Position numbers and translations under genes: made by a program. This document shows positions 27,931-37,661 of a stretch of DNA of 64,000 nucleotides, piece by piece (the stretch's first letter is position 1; each line of letters starts with the position of its first letter). Source of the DNA: Planctomycetaceae bacterium (GTDB lineage: Bacteria > Planctomycetota > Planctomycetia > Pirellulales > Pirellulaceae); contig JABJJO010000043.1 of the NCBI GenBank assembly GCA_018660825.1, forward strand, positions 1-64,000, given 5' to 3'. The notes under the pieces were generated by a model. That model was given only the letters and a program-made list of their open reading frames with translations, was not told where the DNA came from and did not search any database.

Positions 27931-30372
27931 TTATTGACTATATAGGAATTCGTTTGACGCTAGCAATACATGACAATAATCGGTCCAAGCCTCCTCTGGT
28001 GACTCAGCGTTACTGAAAAAATCGCGGGCAACTTGTTTCTCGTTGTTCGTGGCAGGCCGGCTGTATAGCTTCCAATGTATCAGATCAATGTTCTTTTCAC
28101 AGTTTTTTATGTCCGGAGGCAATGTAAGCTTGCTCAGGGCCGCGGCACGCGCAAGAACCCAAACGTTGTTCATGATCAGGAGTGTTTGCGTTGGAGTGGT
28201 GGTGGTGTTACGTTCCGGTGAACTTAGGATGCCGTCGGTTCCATCGAAGGCTAACAGAAAAGGGTGCGGGTGATTACGCATCATTTTTAGAAATGCCGAC
28301 CGACGTGGTGAGTCGACGCCTTGGCCTTCGCCGCCTAGTTGCAGATCTAATTCACCACTGACTTTGAGGATGTTGTCGCGAATTTGTTCGGCGTCAAGTC
28401 GCCGAATATTTGCCCGCCAGAGAAATTGATTGCCGACATCGAGTTGCCGCATTTCGGCTGCGTTTGGGTGGATTGCGGATTGTCGGTAGGCTTGGGATGT
28501 CACAATGAATCGATGAATCTCCTTTATGTCCCAGTTGCTTTCAATAAATGAGGCGGCTAAGAAATCGAGGAGTTCCGGATGCGTAGGACGCGTACCGAGT
28601 GTGCCGAAGTCGCTTGGCGTATCTACGATGCCATGGCCGAAGTGGTACTGCCAAATTCGATTGACCATCACACGACTGGTCAGCGGATGCCGTGGATCAG
28701 TTAGCCACTTAGCGAGCGCCGTTCGTCGTCCGGTCGTGCCAGGTTTCTCTGGAGATACGATTGCTGTTGCCGTCGGGTCGAGTAAGCTCAGTCCCCCCGG
28801 TTGCAGAGAATTACTAGTGTTGGGGATCAACGTTGGGGGAGCTGTCGTGTCAACGTCGGTAACTGAGGCGATGATTCCGAGGGGTGCTGGCATAAGGCTA
28901 TCGAAGGACTTCAAAATTTCAGTTAGTTGGTTCCATTTTTCGAGGTCGGTTTCCTTGAAATGCTTTGACCAGTCCACATCATCGACTTTCTTTTGAACTT
29001 GGCGAAATGCCAAGTACGCGATTTGTTTCTCGTAGGGCGTCCGTTCGCCATCTTCCTTGTAAAGTGTCGGGCGCACATCCAAGGGGAACATTTCTATCTG
29101 TGCTGTGGTTAGTTTTTTAATATGCTTCGCTTGCATAGAGTCGATTTGTTTACGGACGTCGGATGTCGCTTGTCGCCACTTTTCGAACTTAGTTCGATAA
29201 GCCGCCCGTTGGGAGGAGGTGCCTGCTAATTGTTCATCGAGTGGCAGTAGAGGCGCAAAAAATGCTCGCAGGCGAAAATAATCGTCTTGCAGAATCGGAT
29301 CAAATTTGTGATCGTGGCAGCGCGCACAACTCATGCCCAACCCTAAAAACGCGTCTCCGGTGACGTCGGTGATGTCGTTAAGAATAATATCCCATTGGGA
29401 TTTTGCGTCACGTTGATTGAATTCGTAAATCCAGTGTCGCAAAAAACCTGTGGCTATTTGAGCTTGTTGGTTCATCGGTTCTAACTCGTCACCAGCAAGT
29501 TGTTGTTGGATAAATTGGTCATAGGGGCGATTATGGTTGAACGAGTCAATGACATAATCGCGATATCGCCATGCTTCGTCTCTATAAGAATCAGCACTGT
29601 ACCCATCGGAATCAGCATACCGCACTAAATCAAGCCAGAACTTGGCCCAGCGGACTCCATGTTGCTCATCGTCTAAGAGTTGGTCAACGATTTGACGGTA
29701 ATGTTGGTCACTAGGATTGGCACTAAAATTTTTGACAACTTCAGGAGGCGGGATTAAACCGGTGAGGTCCAAATAAAGCCGGCGGATTAATCGGTTTGGC
29801 TGCGCAGGCGGGGCCATGTTTAAGCCGCGGTCGCGAAGAGTCGCCATGACAAATCGGTCAATGGGATGGCGGTTTTTGCCACGAACGCGGGGTAGTCTAG
29901 GTTTAATGATTTCTTGAAAAGACCAAAATTCATGGTCTTCGTCGGTAAAACGTAAAGCCAGATCTCGCGCCGGGTCGAGTTTCGTTGTTGGCCATTTAGC
30001 ACCATCACTAATCCAGTGCCGAATGTCGTCGACGATTTGTTTGGACAGCGTCATTGAGGGAGGCATTTCCAACCCGTTGTATTCAATCGCTTTGATGAGC
30101 AAGCTTTCATCGGGTTTGCCGAGGTTGATTGCAGGGCCTGAGTCGCCGCCGGTCAGGAGTGCTGCGATTGAATCGACTCGTAAGCCGCTTTCTTGCTTCT
30201 CCGAACCATGGCAAGCGTAGCAATGCCGGACTAACATCGGACGAATGTTCTCTTCGAAAAATATCGTTTGTTGGGCCGTGATTGGTGCGTCGGTTGCTTG
30301 CAACGATACTGTCGTTGACAGGGTGAACAGAGAACAAAGAATTAGAGCGAGATGAAGAGTCCGGTGGATCAT
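27931..30372 (-). CDS. PSCyt1 - DUF1549 - DUF1553 secreted cytochrome-like protein
   Basis: About 813 residues. The frame extends to 30441; the ATG at 30372 begins a signal peptide (HLALILCSLFTLSTTVSLQA). A PSCyt1 domain holds the haem motif HCYACHGSEKQESGLRVD, then DUF1549 ([47 protein letters not shown] with a second CxxCH) and DUF1553 (HPLTSRVMVNRIWQYHFG, DFGTLGTRPTHPELLD). It is predicted to be periplasmic or outer-membrane-associated. It is the first gene of a pair with DUF1501. Confidence 0.9.
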   Translation of the reverse strand: MIHRTLHLALILCSLFTLSTTVSLQATDAPITAQQTIFFEENIRPMLVRHCYACHGSEKQESGLRVDSIAALLTGGDSGPAINLGKPDESLLIKAIEYNGLEMPPSMTLSKQIVDDIRHWISDGAKWPTTKLDPARDLALRFTDEDHEFWSFQEIIKPRLPRVRGKNRHPIDRFVMATLRDRGLNMAPPAQPNRLIRRLYLDLTGLIPPPEVVKNFSANPSDQHYRQIVDQLLDDEQHGVRWAKFWLDLVRYADSDGYSADSYRDEAWRYRDYVIDSFNHNRPYDQFIQQQLAGDELEPMNQQAQIATGFLRHWIYEFNQRDAKSQWDIILNDITDVTGDAFLGLGMSCARCHDHKFDPILQDDYFRLRAFFAPLLPLDEQLAGTSSQRAAYRTKFEKWRQATSDVRKQIDSMQAKHIKKLTTAQIEMFPLDVRPTLYKEDGERTPYEKQIAYLAFRQVQKKVDDVDWSKHFKETDLEKWNQLTEILKSFDSLMPAPLGIIASVTDVDTTAPPTLIPNTSNSLQPGGLSLLDPTATAIVSPEKPGTTGRRTALAKWLTDPRHPLTSRVMVNRIWQYHFGHGIVDTPSDFGTLGTRPTHPELLDFLAASFIESNWDIKEIHRFIVTSQAYRQSAIHPNAAEMRQLDVGNQFLWRANIRRLDAEQIRDNILKVSGELDLQLGGEGQGVDSPRRSAFLKMMRNHPHPFLLAFDGTDGILSSPERNTTTTPTQTLLIMNNVWVLARAAALSKLTLPPDIKNCEKNIDLIHWKLYSRPATNNEKQVARDFFSNAESPEEAWTDYCHVLLASNEFLYSQ

Positions 30373-30608
30373 TGTTCGCGGTGGGTGGAAATAATTGAGC
30401 AAGTGAAGTTTATCTGCATATAGTATGACATATGAACGCAAACGAGGTGTACCAGCTGGTTTTATATATTGGATGATATCGGTGGCGAATTAGAGATTGG
30501 CGGCTCTCCGTTTTCGATTTGTTGATCCCTCGGTTCGATCTGACAATGCGCTGTCACAGGTAATCATTGACGCCTTGGCCGCTGACGGGTCGCGTATATC
30601 AGATGGGG

Positions 30609-32354
30609 TTATGGATCCGCACTGATTTCAGGTTTATCAGAATCGAATGACAAATTGTCTTCGGGAATTACGCCATCTCCCAGATAGATGCGAGATTCAG
30701 GATGTTCTGCGAGCCATTTTCCCCAAGTGGTGATGATATATGGGTAGTCGCGAAGGGGAGCATTCTTTGAAGAATGAGAAAACCGGATGTTGTCATAATA
30801 GAAGAACATTTCTTTTTCCATCCACCCACCGAGTCCAACGGTAAGGTAATCGCCTCGTTCCGTCGAAGTAAAGACTCGAGCACGTTCATGAATATCACAA
30901 TACGTCACGGTGATCGGTATTTCGTTGATTAAGTCATTGATCACTTTCTGTCCCAATGGTGCGAATGCGTGTACGATGTACGCACGATGCTCGTCACCTA
31001 TGCTAATTCCAATCACTTGCTCAGTTTCGGTAACGTGCGCGTCTTTAGCGGTTAATGTTACTGGAGCGATCATGCCAGGAAGCATAAATGGCGTATCGTT
31101 GGGCGCTTTTTTTCCGTTAATCAACTGGTTGCGACGTTCCATTTCCGGAATGACAATTGCAACTCGGGGCTTTTCCATAAAGAGAAACTTGCCGAGTAGG
31201 ATAACGCCGGTAACAATGATAATTATGAAGAAGCCCGCAAAATACCATGCAATGCGAGACTCAGGTTCATCGGATTCGGCAAAATTGTAATTATCATCAT
31301 CGTCGTCGTCTGAAAAAAGAGGGTTGATCTTCTTGCTAACTTCTACATCAGGCGGTGCCGGCGATGTGGAATATTCATTTGCCGTATCGAGTTCGGATTG
31401 AATCTCATTGTTTGAATTGTCAGAGGTGTCCATCTTACCTGAGGGGATCTGAAATATCGCTTCTTGCATTTCGTGAGCGGATTGAAAGCGATCTTCCTTT
31501 TTGGATTTGAGGGCCTTGCCAAGCATGGGCTTAATTTCTGGAGGTACCGAATCCAAATCAATCACACGTGGTGATTCTCCGGTGAGCATCTGATAAAACG
31601 TCGCAGCTAGGCTCCAGAGGTCACTGCGGTGATCGGTAAGTTCCGCTGCCTGCCGTTGTTCCGGCGGCATAAAGTCCAGCGTCCCGATCACTGCTCCCTC
31701 CATCGTCATGCCTGTATCCGTGTTGTCGTCCTTAGCTAATCCAAAATCTGTGAGTTTTGGTATGCCATCTCCGGTCATTAAGACATTGGCTGGCTTAATA
31801 TCACGGTGAATAATACCTGCGGCGTGTGCTTGCGCAAGTCCATCACAAAGTTGGTTGAAGATGTTAACGGCTTCGTCTAGCTCGATAGGGCCTGCTTTAC
31901 ATTTTTCCAGCAAGCTACCGCCTTGAACACATTCCATGATCAGAAAGGGGCCGTCTGTGGCGTGGCCATAGTCGTAGATCTGGACAATGTTGTTGTGATT
32001 CAACGCTGCGATTGACTTGGCCTCGGTTAGAAATCTGGCTACCGCAGTCTTGCTGCGAGTCGCCTTACCTAGAATGCGTTTAATAGCGACCTTGCGTCCA
32101 AGGCGGGTATCCGTAGCGAGGATAACCTCACCAAATCCACCTTTACCAAGCACGCCTTCTTCGGTGTAACGTTCAGAAAGATCCTCTAATTTGATTTCGT
32201 CATCAAACAGGTCGTCGAGGCTGTTGGCCGCAGAATCGCCCCCGATAGTTTCGCCGCCGCCGAGGCTCAATTCACTTGGGTTTTGTCGGGATTCGTTTTC
32301 GGGATTATCGTCGTCAAGCGTTTCATCGCCGAGGCTATCGTTAGAATCAGGCAT
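30609..32354 (-). CDS. Transmembrane Hanks-type Ser/Thr kinase with DUF3179-like extracytoplasmic domain
   Basis: A 581-residue protein. Residues 1-62 are acidic. The kinase domain spans about 64-303 with glycine loop GKGGFGEV (70-77), catalytic Lys92 (VAIK), HRDIKPAN (Asp185) and DFG (203-205), so it is predicted active. An acidic linker (DDDDD) leads to one membrane segment at about 368-393. The remaining 190 residues match the DUF3179 pattern: VIGISIGDEHRAYIVHAF, VINDLINEIPITVTYC, YLTVGLGGWMEKEMFFYYD and ITTWGKWLAEHPES. This places DUF3179 outside as the presumed sensor. It is the last gene of the five-gene FG-GAP/TPR cluster, 113 bp from the previous gene. Confidence 0.88.
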   Translation of the reverse strand: MPDSNDSLGDETLDDDNPENESRQNPSELSLGGGETIGGDSAANSLDDLFDDEIKLEDLSERYTEEGVLGKGGFGEVILATDTRLGRKVAIKRILGKATRSKTAVARFLTEAKSIAALNHNNIVQIYDYGHATDGPFLIMECVQGGSLLEKCKAGPIELDEAVNIFNQLCDGLAQAHAAGIIHRDIKPANVLMTGDGIPKLTDFGLAKDDNTDTGMTMEGAVIGTLDFMPPEQRQAAELTDHRSDLWSLAATFYQMLTGESPRVIDLDSVPPEIKPMLGKALKSKKEDRFQSAHEMQEAIFQIPSGKMDTSDNSNNEIQSELDTANEYSTSPAPPDVEVSKKINPLFSDDDDDDNYNFAESDEPESRIAWYFAGFFIIIIVTGVILLGKFLFMEKPRVAIVIPEMERRNQLINGKKAPNDTPFMLPGMIAPVTLTAKDAHVTETEQVIGISIGDEHRAYIVHAFAPLGQKVINDLINEIPITVTYCDIHERARVFTSTERGDYLTVGLGGWMEKEMFFYYDNIRFSHSSKNAPLRDYPYIITTWGKWLAEHPESRIYLGDGVIPEDNLSFDSDKPEISADP

Positions 32355-32467
32355 GGAATGTAGTCTATTTAGGTAGAAGGTTATTGGGGAAGTTTGTCAT
32401 ATTGTCAAACGAATTGAGGCTGGAAGATATTTGCTACATGACTCCGAGACAGTGGCTTCACCCGGAG

Positions 32468-34021
32468 TTATTGATTTGGTTGGTTTGCGGGGGTCGTTGT
32501 TGGATTTTGCAAAGTAGACGTTGGTGCAAAAGGGACGGTAGCGGTATTCGCGCGCGTCATTTCAACAATGATTCGTTCTAATTCGAACAGCGCCTTTTGG
32601 TTTTGAGAATCAATCGTCAGAATAGCTTGGTACCAAATAACAGCTAACTCAGGTTTACCGATCTCCTCAGCTAATTTTGCAAGTTCTAATCGCATGGCGA
32701 TGTTTGTTGGTTCACCAATAATGTCAATATTAAGTTTTGAGAATCGTTCACGTTTTGTTCTCAGTATTGTTGATCGGATGGCCAGTTCCTCGGCTTTGGC
32801 TTCATCGCCAAGGCCGCGATAAGCTTCAGACAATTTGTACATGAGTACATCGTCACTTGGGTAATAACGGAGGCCGCTGACAAATGTATCGACCGCTGTT
32901 GCGTAGGATCGATCTTGGATTTCGATTGTTCCCTTAAGCAAAATTGCTTCGTGTTGGGCGGGGTCACGAGTCAAGGCGTCGTTGAGTGCATTAAGCGCAT
33001 CTTGAACGTCACCGAGGTTGTAATGACAAGAGGCTCGTAGAGCATAGATGCGTGGTGTTACAAGAACTTGGTTTAGTTGGTCGAGTGCTTGGTTAAATTG
33101 GCGAAGTTTAATGTGAACTTCTGCCATGCTGATGATGACGGTTTCACGGAGATCACCAAAGGGATCGAGTTCTAAGTAACGCTGATAGGCGATCAGGGAA
33201 TCTTGCCATTGTTCATAATCTTGCTGCACCATGCCGATGAAGCGTAAAATTCGAGCATTGTTTGGATCGAGATCGGAAACGATTGTCGCTGAATCCATCG
33301 CTTGTTGCATATTTCCAATGTCATAATAAATGGACGCCATCAGTTGATAGGCAGGCACCAATTTGCGATTAGCTTGATCACTCACTTTGATAGCGGCATC
33401 CAAAGCTTGCAGCGATCCGCCGTATTGTTTCTGTTTAAACTGAAGTTCACCGACGATGTAATAATGGTAGGTTTTGATCAATGGATCATCGGAATCTTGC
33501 AGTGTTTTTAGGTGGTTTGCTGCAGCAGTCAGGTCCTCAACTGTTAACGCGATAAACGCGTTGAGGACAGCGACCCGATCGTCCTGTTGGGGTAACATGA
33601 GTAGGGCATTACGGTGGGTGATGACATCCGGTGTATGCCGTTGATGCAAGGCATCGAGTGCTGCCAGAAAGTGTTGTTCCGAAGTTAATTCGCGAGCACT
33701 GTAAAACGTCATTCCTTGCGTACGACGGTCCAACGTCATGACACTTAAAAAGATGGCGCCGATGATGATAATAACGAGAGCAAAAACTGTTTTTTTACCC
33801 GCGATGCCTCCAGAGGTAACCGTTGGTTCCGTTTTTGATGCTTCGTCAGTGGGAGGCGAATCGAGGATCCGTTGGTCCCTATCCTGCCGCAGCGAAGTGA
33901 AGGCTGAGGTTGCCGAGGTATCAGAAGATATGTCGGAAAACAGAGAATCCACTGATTCCACGGTATTTTCAGTGTTATCGTTATTTTCGATTTCGTCGTT
34001 TTCGTGTTGTTGAGACATCAT
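32468..34021 (-). CDS. Single-pass membrane TPR protein
   Basis: A 517-residue protein. The N-terminal 75 residues are acidic and Ser/Thr-rich (DSLFSDISSDTSATSAF), which could make a kinase target (inference). One membrane segment follows (KTVFALVIIIIGAIFLSVM, about 76-94). The rest is at least six tetratricopeptide repeats, for example YYIVGELQFKQKQYGGSLQALDAAI and FIGMVQQDYEQWQDSLIAYQRYLELDP. With no cleavable signal, the TPR domain is predicted to face the periplasm. It lies between the CRTAC1 lipoprotein and the kinase. Confidence 0.83.
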   Translation of the reverse strand: MMSQQHENDEIENNDNTENTVESVDSLFSDISSDTSATSAFTSLRQDRDQRILDSPPTDEASKTEPTVTSGGIAGKKTVFALVIIIIGAIFLSVMTLDRRTQGMTFYSARELTSEQHFLAALDALHQRHTPDVITHRNALLMLPQQDDRVAVLNAFIALTVEDLTAAANHLKTLQDSDDPLIKTYHYYIVGELQFKQKQYGGSLQALDAAIKVSDQANRKLVPAYQLMASIYYDIGNMQQAMDSATIVSDLDPNNARILRFIGMVQQDYEQWQDSLIAYQRYLELDPFGDLRETVIISMAEVHIKLRQFNQALDQLNQVLVTPRIYALRASCHYNLGDVQDALNALNDALTRDPAQHEAILLKGTIEIQDRSYATAVDTFVSGLRYYPSDDVLMYKLSEAYRGLGDEAKAEELAIRSTILRTKRERFSKLNIDIIGEPTNIAMRLELAKLAEEIGKPELAVIWYQAILTIDSQNQKALFELERIIVEMTRANTATVPFAPTSTLQNPTTTPANQPNQ

Positions 34022-34083
34022 TGGTTAATGGGGTAAAGGATAAGTTAAATGATTTGTCGCGAAATAATAAAAACTGCTGTTGT

Positions 34084-35892
34084 TCATTGAGTCGTCGTGA
34101 CAACGGTAGTGATGGGAGTTGGTTGAATAACGACGAGAGGTTTATCGGTGGGTACATCCGTGATTTCTTGGATATGCCCATTTGGCCATTTGATACTTAG
34201 ATGATCAATCGTGGCGTCACTTGGCAATGCCCAATGCAAGCATTTGTCATTTTGTGATAAATAACTTGCTCCACCTTTGGTTACCCGTAGAAGTTTTCCA
34301 ATGGAGCAATGCAAAGTTATACTGCAACCGATGGCATCTCGATTGTTTTGTGTGCCGATCAGTTTGACGCGGATGTTGTTACCTGTTTGCTCGGTTTGAT
34401 TTTCAATAATCGCCGCTGGTTCAACGTTATTGGAAAACACAATGTCAGCATCTCCGTCACCATCGAGATCTCCCATGGCAAGTCCACGCCCTGAGTGTTG
34501 TGTATCCATATAACCATGGTTGTCGAATCGTTTGCGAACGAATTTGCGGTAGTTGGATGGTTTGTTGATTTCGTTCATCAATAACAGAGGCATTTGTAAC
34601 AACCGTCCAGAACGTGGATAGTTGATGACGTGCCCATTTGACACAATTAAGTCTTCGTCGCCGTCATAATCAAAATCGTAAAACGAAGTACCAAAACCGA
34701 CGAATAAACCGCCTAGTGATGTAACTCCAGTGCGGTCTGAGACGTAGGTGAACAGGGTTCCACCATCATTGCGGTACAGGGCAAAAGCTTCTTGTTCGAA
34801 GTTGGCCACCCAAATATCCGGTCGGCCATCAAGGTTGTAGTCGCCGACATCAATTCCCATACTGCCATTGGAATTACCTATCCCGTCAAAAGCGACGCTC
34901 GAAAGAGTTGCTAGTTCTTTGAATTCACCATTGCCTTGATTGACATACAGGAAATTTGCAACGGTGTCGTTTGCGACATAAATGTCAAGATCACCATCGA
35001 GATCAAAATCGACGGACATGACGCCGAGTCCCTTGCCTTTGTCGGTTAAACCCGCTTCGGTCGTGGCGTCATGAAATGTGCCATCTCCGTTGCTGTAGTA
35101 GATGATATCTGGTAGCGGTTCATATAGTTTAGGCGGACAAATTTCCCGTTGTCCAGGATTGGGCCCGTCGCAAAATGGATGATTGGCAAATGACCAATTA
35201 ACATAATTGCAAACATACAAATCGAGATTTCCATCGCCGTTGTAGTCTCCCCAGGCCGCACTACTACTCCATTTGTTGTTGTCCAACCCAGCGGGTTCGT
35301 GGATTTCTAAAAACGTACCATCACCCTGGTTATGAAAGAGTTTTAGGCTATTCCACCCGGTGAGGACGAAATCGGGAAAGCCGTCGTTATCAAAGTCAGC
35401 GACTTGGCAGCCATGAGTATATAGGGAAGCATCGTTTGTAAAAGCCTCAGCGGTAATCGCCGTGAACTGTGCCATTCCATTGTTGCTGTATAACATTCCC
35501 GGATGACCTGTGATGACCTGCTTCTGGTATTTGCCACCACCAGGGAAGAAAATGTCAACGGTACCATTCATGTCATAGTCCAGCATGCCCACTCCGCCAC
35601 CGAGCGATTCGAGAATGGAATTGTTTCCAGCTTCATGCCCATTTTGGTATGTGAAATCGACACCCGCTTCGTTGGTAATGTCCAGCAATACCACATTTTT
35701 TCCAACGTCACGTGAACCTAATTGCACATCTTCACTTAATTCGGTCAAGGAATTAGTGGATCCAGGGTCATCGATTGTGATGTCATCCAAGTTCGATAAT
35801 TGATCCAGCGGATTGTCGTCCGGGCATCCGGTGAGGCTCAGCGTCAGGACGGCGGCGGCTGCAAAAAAATAGTTTGTGAATTTGTGTTTCAT
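34084..35892 (-). CDS. CRTAC1-type FG-GAP (VCBS) lipoprotein with ASPIC/UnbV domain
   Basis: A 602-residue protein. Lipobox LTGC at 20-23 after a short signal peptide predicts a lipoprotein. FG-GAP/VCBS repeats with Ca2+-binding DxDxDGxxD loops recur: DYDMNGTVDIFFPG, DFDNDGFPDFVL, DYNGDGNLDLYVC, DFDLDGDLDIYVA and DLDGDGDADIVFS, consistent with a beta-propeller. The C-terminal ASPIC/UnbV domain begins near 515 (NNIRVKLIGTQNNRDAIGCSI) and ends in LSIKWPNGHIQEI. It is probably surface or periplasmic. It is 62 bp upstream of one TPR gene and 45 bp downstream of another. Confidence 0.87.
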   Translation of the reverse strand: MKHKFTNYFFAAAAVLTLSLTGCPDDNPLDQLSNLDDITIDDPGSTNSLTELSEDVQLGSRDVGKNVVLLDITNEAGVDFTYQNGHEAGNNSILESLGGGVGMLDYDMNGTVDIFFPGGGKYQKQVITGHPGMLYSNNGMAQFTAITAEAFTNDASLYTHGCQVADFDNDGFPDFVLTGWNSLKLFHNQGDGTFLEIHEPAGLDNNKWSSSAAWGDYNGDGNLDLYVCNYVNWSFANHPFCDGPNPGQREICPPKLYEPLPDIIYYSNGDGTFHDATTEAGLTDKGKGLGVMSVDFDLDGDLDIYVANDTVANFLYVNQGNGEFKELATLSSVAFDGIGNSNGSMGIDVGDYNLDGRPDIWVANFEQEAFALYRNDGGTLFTYVSDRTGVTSLGGLFVGFGTSFYDFDYDGDEDLIVSNGHVINYPRSGRLLQMPLLLMNEINKPSNYRKFVRKRFDNHGYMDTQHSGRGLAMGDLDGDGDADIVFSNNVEPAAIIENQTEQTGNNIRVKLIGTQNNRDAIGCSITLHCSIGKLLRVTKGGASYLSQNDKCLHWALPSDATIDHLSIKWPNGHIQEITDVPTDKPLVVIQPTPITTVVTTTQ

Positions 35893-35937
35893 GGCGTTGT
35901 TTGGTTGGTAGAGAAGGCTAGTGTATGCTCGGCGAAA

Positions 35938-37416
35938 TTAGTTAGTGGATGGTGCCGAGGCAGTGTTTTGAGGTTGGTTCTGTTGTGGTAGAATTGGATT
36001 CTTGGAAGTGGAAGGAGTGCCAGTTGTTGCAGTGCCATCGTCTGCTGATTTACTAGCTTGTGCTTTGACGAAAGCGATTTCACGCTCAAATTTTACAATT
36101 TGGCTTTGCAGTGCGGGGTTTGCTTCGACTTTCTCTCGATAGTACTTCAGCATGAATTCTAATGTCGGCAAGTACTTTGAATTGAGTAGGTAAGCCGTCC
36201 TCATCCAAACCATAGCGTCTTGTTCGGATCCGTATCTCCAGAAAATCCGTGCAACCGTCAAGCGATCGTTAATGCTTTCGGGTCCACTACCAATGGTTTC
36301 AACGATTTGATTGGCTGTGGCAAGATTGTTTTTAATATCTTCAACCGCATCAAAATGCGCTTGTGCTTCTTCAAGTCGCCCTTCGCCTCGTAGAGCCATA
36401 GCGAGAGATTGGCGTGGGTCTGTTAATAGCCCGTCGTTGTCTACAATTGGTTGCAATAGTGGAATAGCTTCTGCGTACCGTCTGTCAACTACAAGAATCC
36501 GACCTAGTTCGTTAGAGGCAGCATAATGTTTGGGCGTATCTTGCAACACGATACGTAGAATTTTTTCTGCTTTGTTGGGTTGACCGAGCATGCGATAGCA
36601 ATGTGCTTGGGCAACGTAGGAATCAATCATTAGCAACGGGTCTTCCTCTGCAAGCTTTAAATATTTCAGAGCTCGTTCTGTATTTTTAAGGTCGAGTAGG
36701 ACGTCCGCAATCTCCATGGCCGCGGCGTAGTATTTGGGATCGACCTTTAGGGCGTTTAGATAGCATTGTTCGGCTTTCTTGTTAACGTTCATTGATTTGT
36801 GAATAATGCCTTCTAAATAGTGAGGCCGTGCATCGCCGGGAAAATCCTGTTGCCAGGCGCGAACGAGCTGTATTGCCGAATCGTTTAATTGAAATTGGAT
36901 AAACCCGATAATATAGGCCTCGCAGATTTCACGTTCGTCGCCACGAGGGTCTGCTAAAAGTTTGGAAAGATGCGGTCGTGCCTTATCAAGATCAGCGGAT
37001 TGTGCGGATGCCAAGATGCGTTCGCGTGCGATCATCTCGGGATCGTAACCCGCGTCTTGGGCACGGTCTAAATACTCGCTCATCTGACGGTAATTACCTT
37101 TGCGACGTTCAAGGCGAGCCGTCATAAAGTGAATTTCACTCTTTTTGATAAAGGGGATTTTTTGTGCAAATGTAATCCACTCTTGAGCGAGTTCAAGTTT
37201 GTGTTCCAGTAGATTCGCTTTTGCTTTAGTTAGGGGAACTGTTGTGGCATAGTATGATCCTCCCACCAATAGAGCGGCTAACGCCACGGCAATCGTAACT
37301 AAGCGTGTCGCTGGTTTTGTGTTGACCGTAGGTGCTGAAGTGTTTGTAGCAGCGGTTGTTTGTTGGTCATTGCTCGATGAAACATCGGCCTGATCGTGCG
37401 GGGTTTCAGAACCCAT
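35938..37416 (-). CDS. Single-pass membrane TPR protein
   Basis: The open frame reaches a TTG at 37452, but the ATG at 37416 is preferred, giving about 492 residues. The N-terminal 35 residues are polar and Ser/Thr-rich. A membrane segment follows (RLVTIAVALAALLVGGSYYA), then extended TPR/helical-hairpin repeats (EQCYLNALKVDPKYYAAAMEIADVLLDLKNTERAL, HYAASNELGRILVVDRRYAEAI), and a Thr/Pro/Gln-rich tail. The architecture is the same as the other TPR protein in the cluster, but the sequence is clearly divergent. Confidence 0.8.
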   Translation of the reverse strand: MGSETPHDQADVSSSNDQQTTAATNTSAPTVNTKPATRLVTIAVALAALLVGGSYYATTVPLTKAKANLLEHKLELAQEWITFAQKIPFIKKSEIHFMTARLERRKGNYRQMSEYLDRAQDAGYDPEMIARERILASAQSADLDKARPHLSKLLADPRGDEREICEAYIIGFIQFQLNDSAIQLVRAWQQDFPGDARPHYLEGIIHKSMNVNKKAEQCYLNALKVDPKYYAAAMEIADVLLDLKNTERALKYLKLAEEDPLLMIDSYVAQAHCYRMLGQPNKAEKILRIVLQDTPKHYAASNELGRILVVDRRYAEAIPLLQPIVDNDGLLTDPRQSLAMALRGEGRLEEAQAHFDAVEDIKNNLATANQIVETIGSGPESINDRLTVARIFWRYGSEQDAMVWMRTAYLLNSKYLPTLEFMLKYYREKVEANPALQSQIVKFEREIAFVKAQASKSADDGTATTGTPSTSKNPILPQQNQPQNTASAPSTN

Positions 37417-37661
37417 TGATTTATTCCGACTTGAGTAAAGGTTGTGTGACAAAGATGTTCGTTTAAATGAATGTCACGGATGTGAACGGTTGATCGAGTT
37501 CACTTAAAACAAGTGTGGACATTCAATTCTATGAGAGAGTTTTCTTGCGTCTTTGTAAGTGGGGAACCCCAGCGCAAGAAGCATAGTCTCATATCAATAA
37601 TACGCTATCTATAAGAGTAGATACGAATGTGATTGTGATTTTGGTCGATTGCAAGTGTCGA

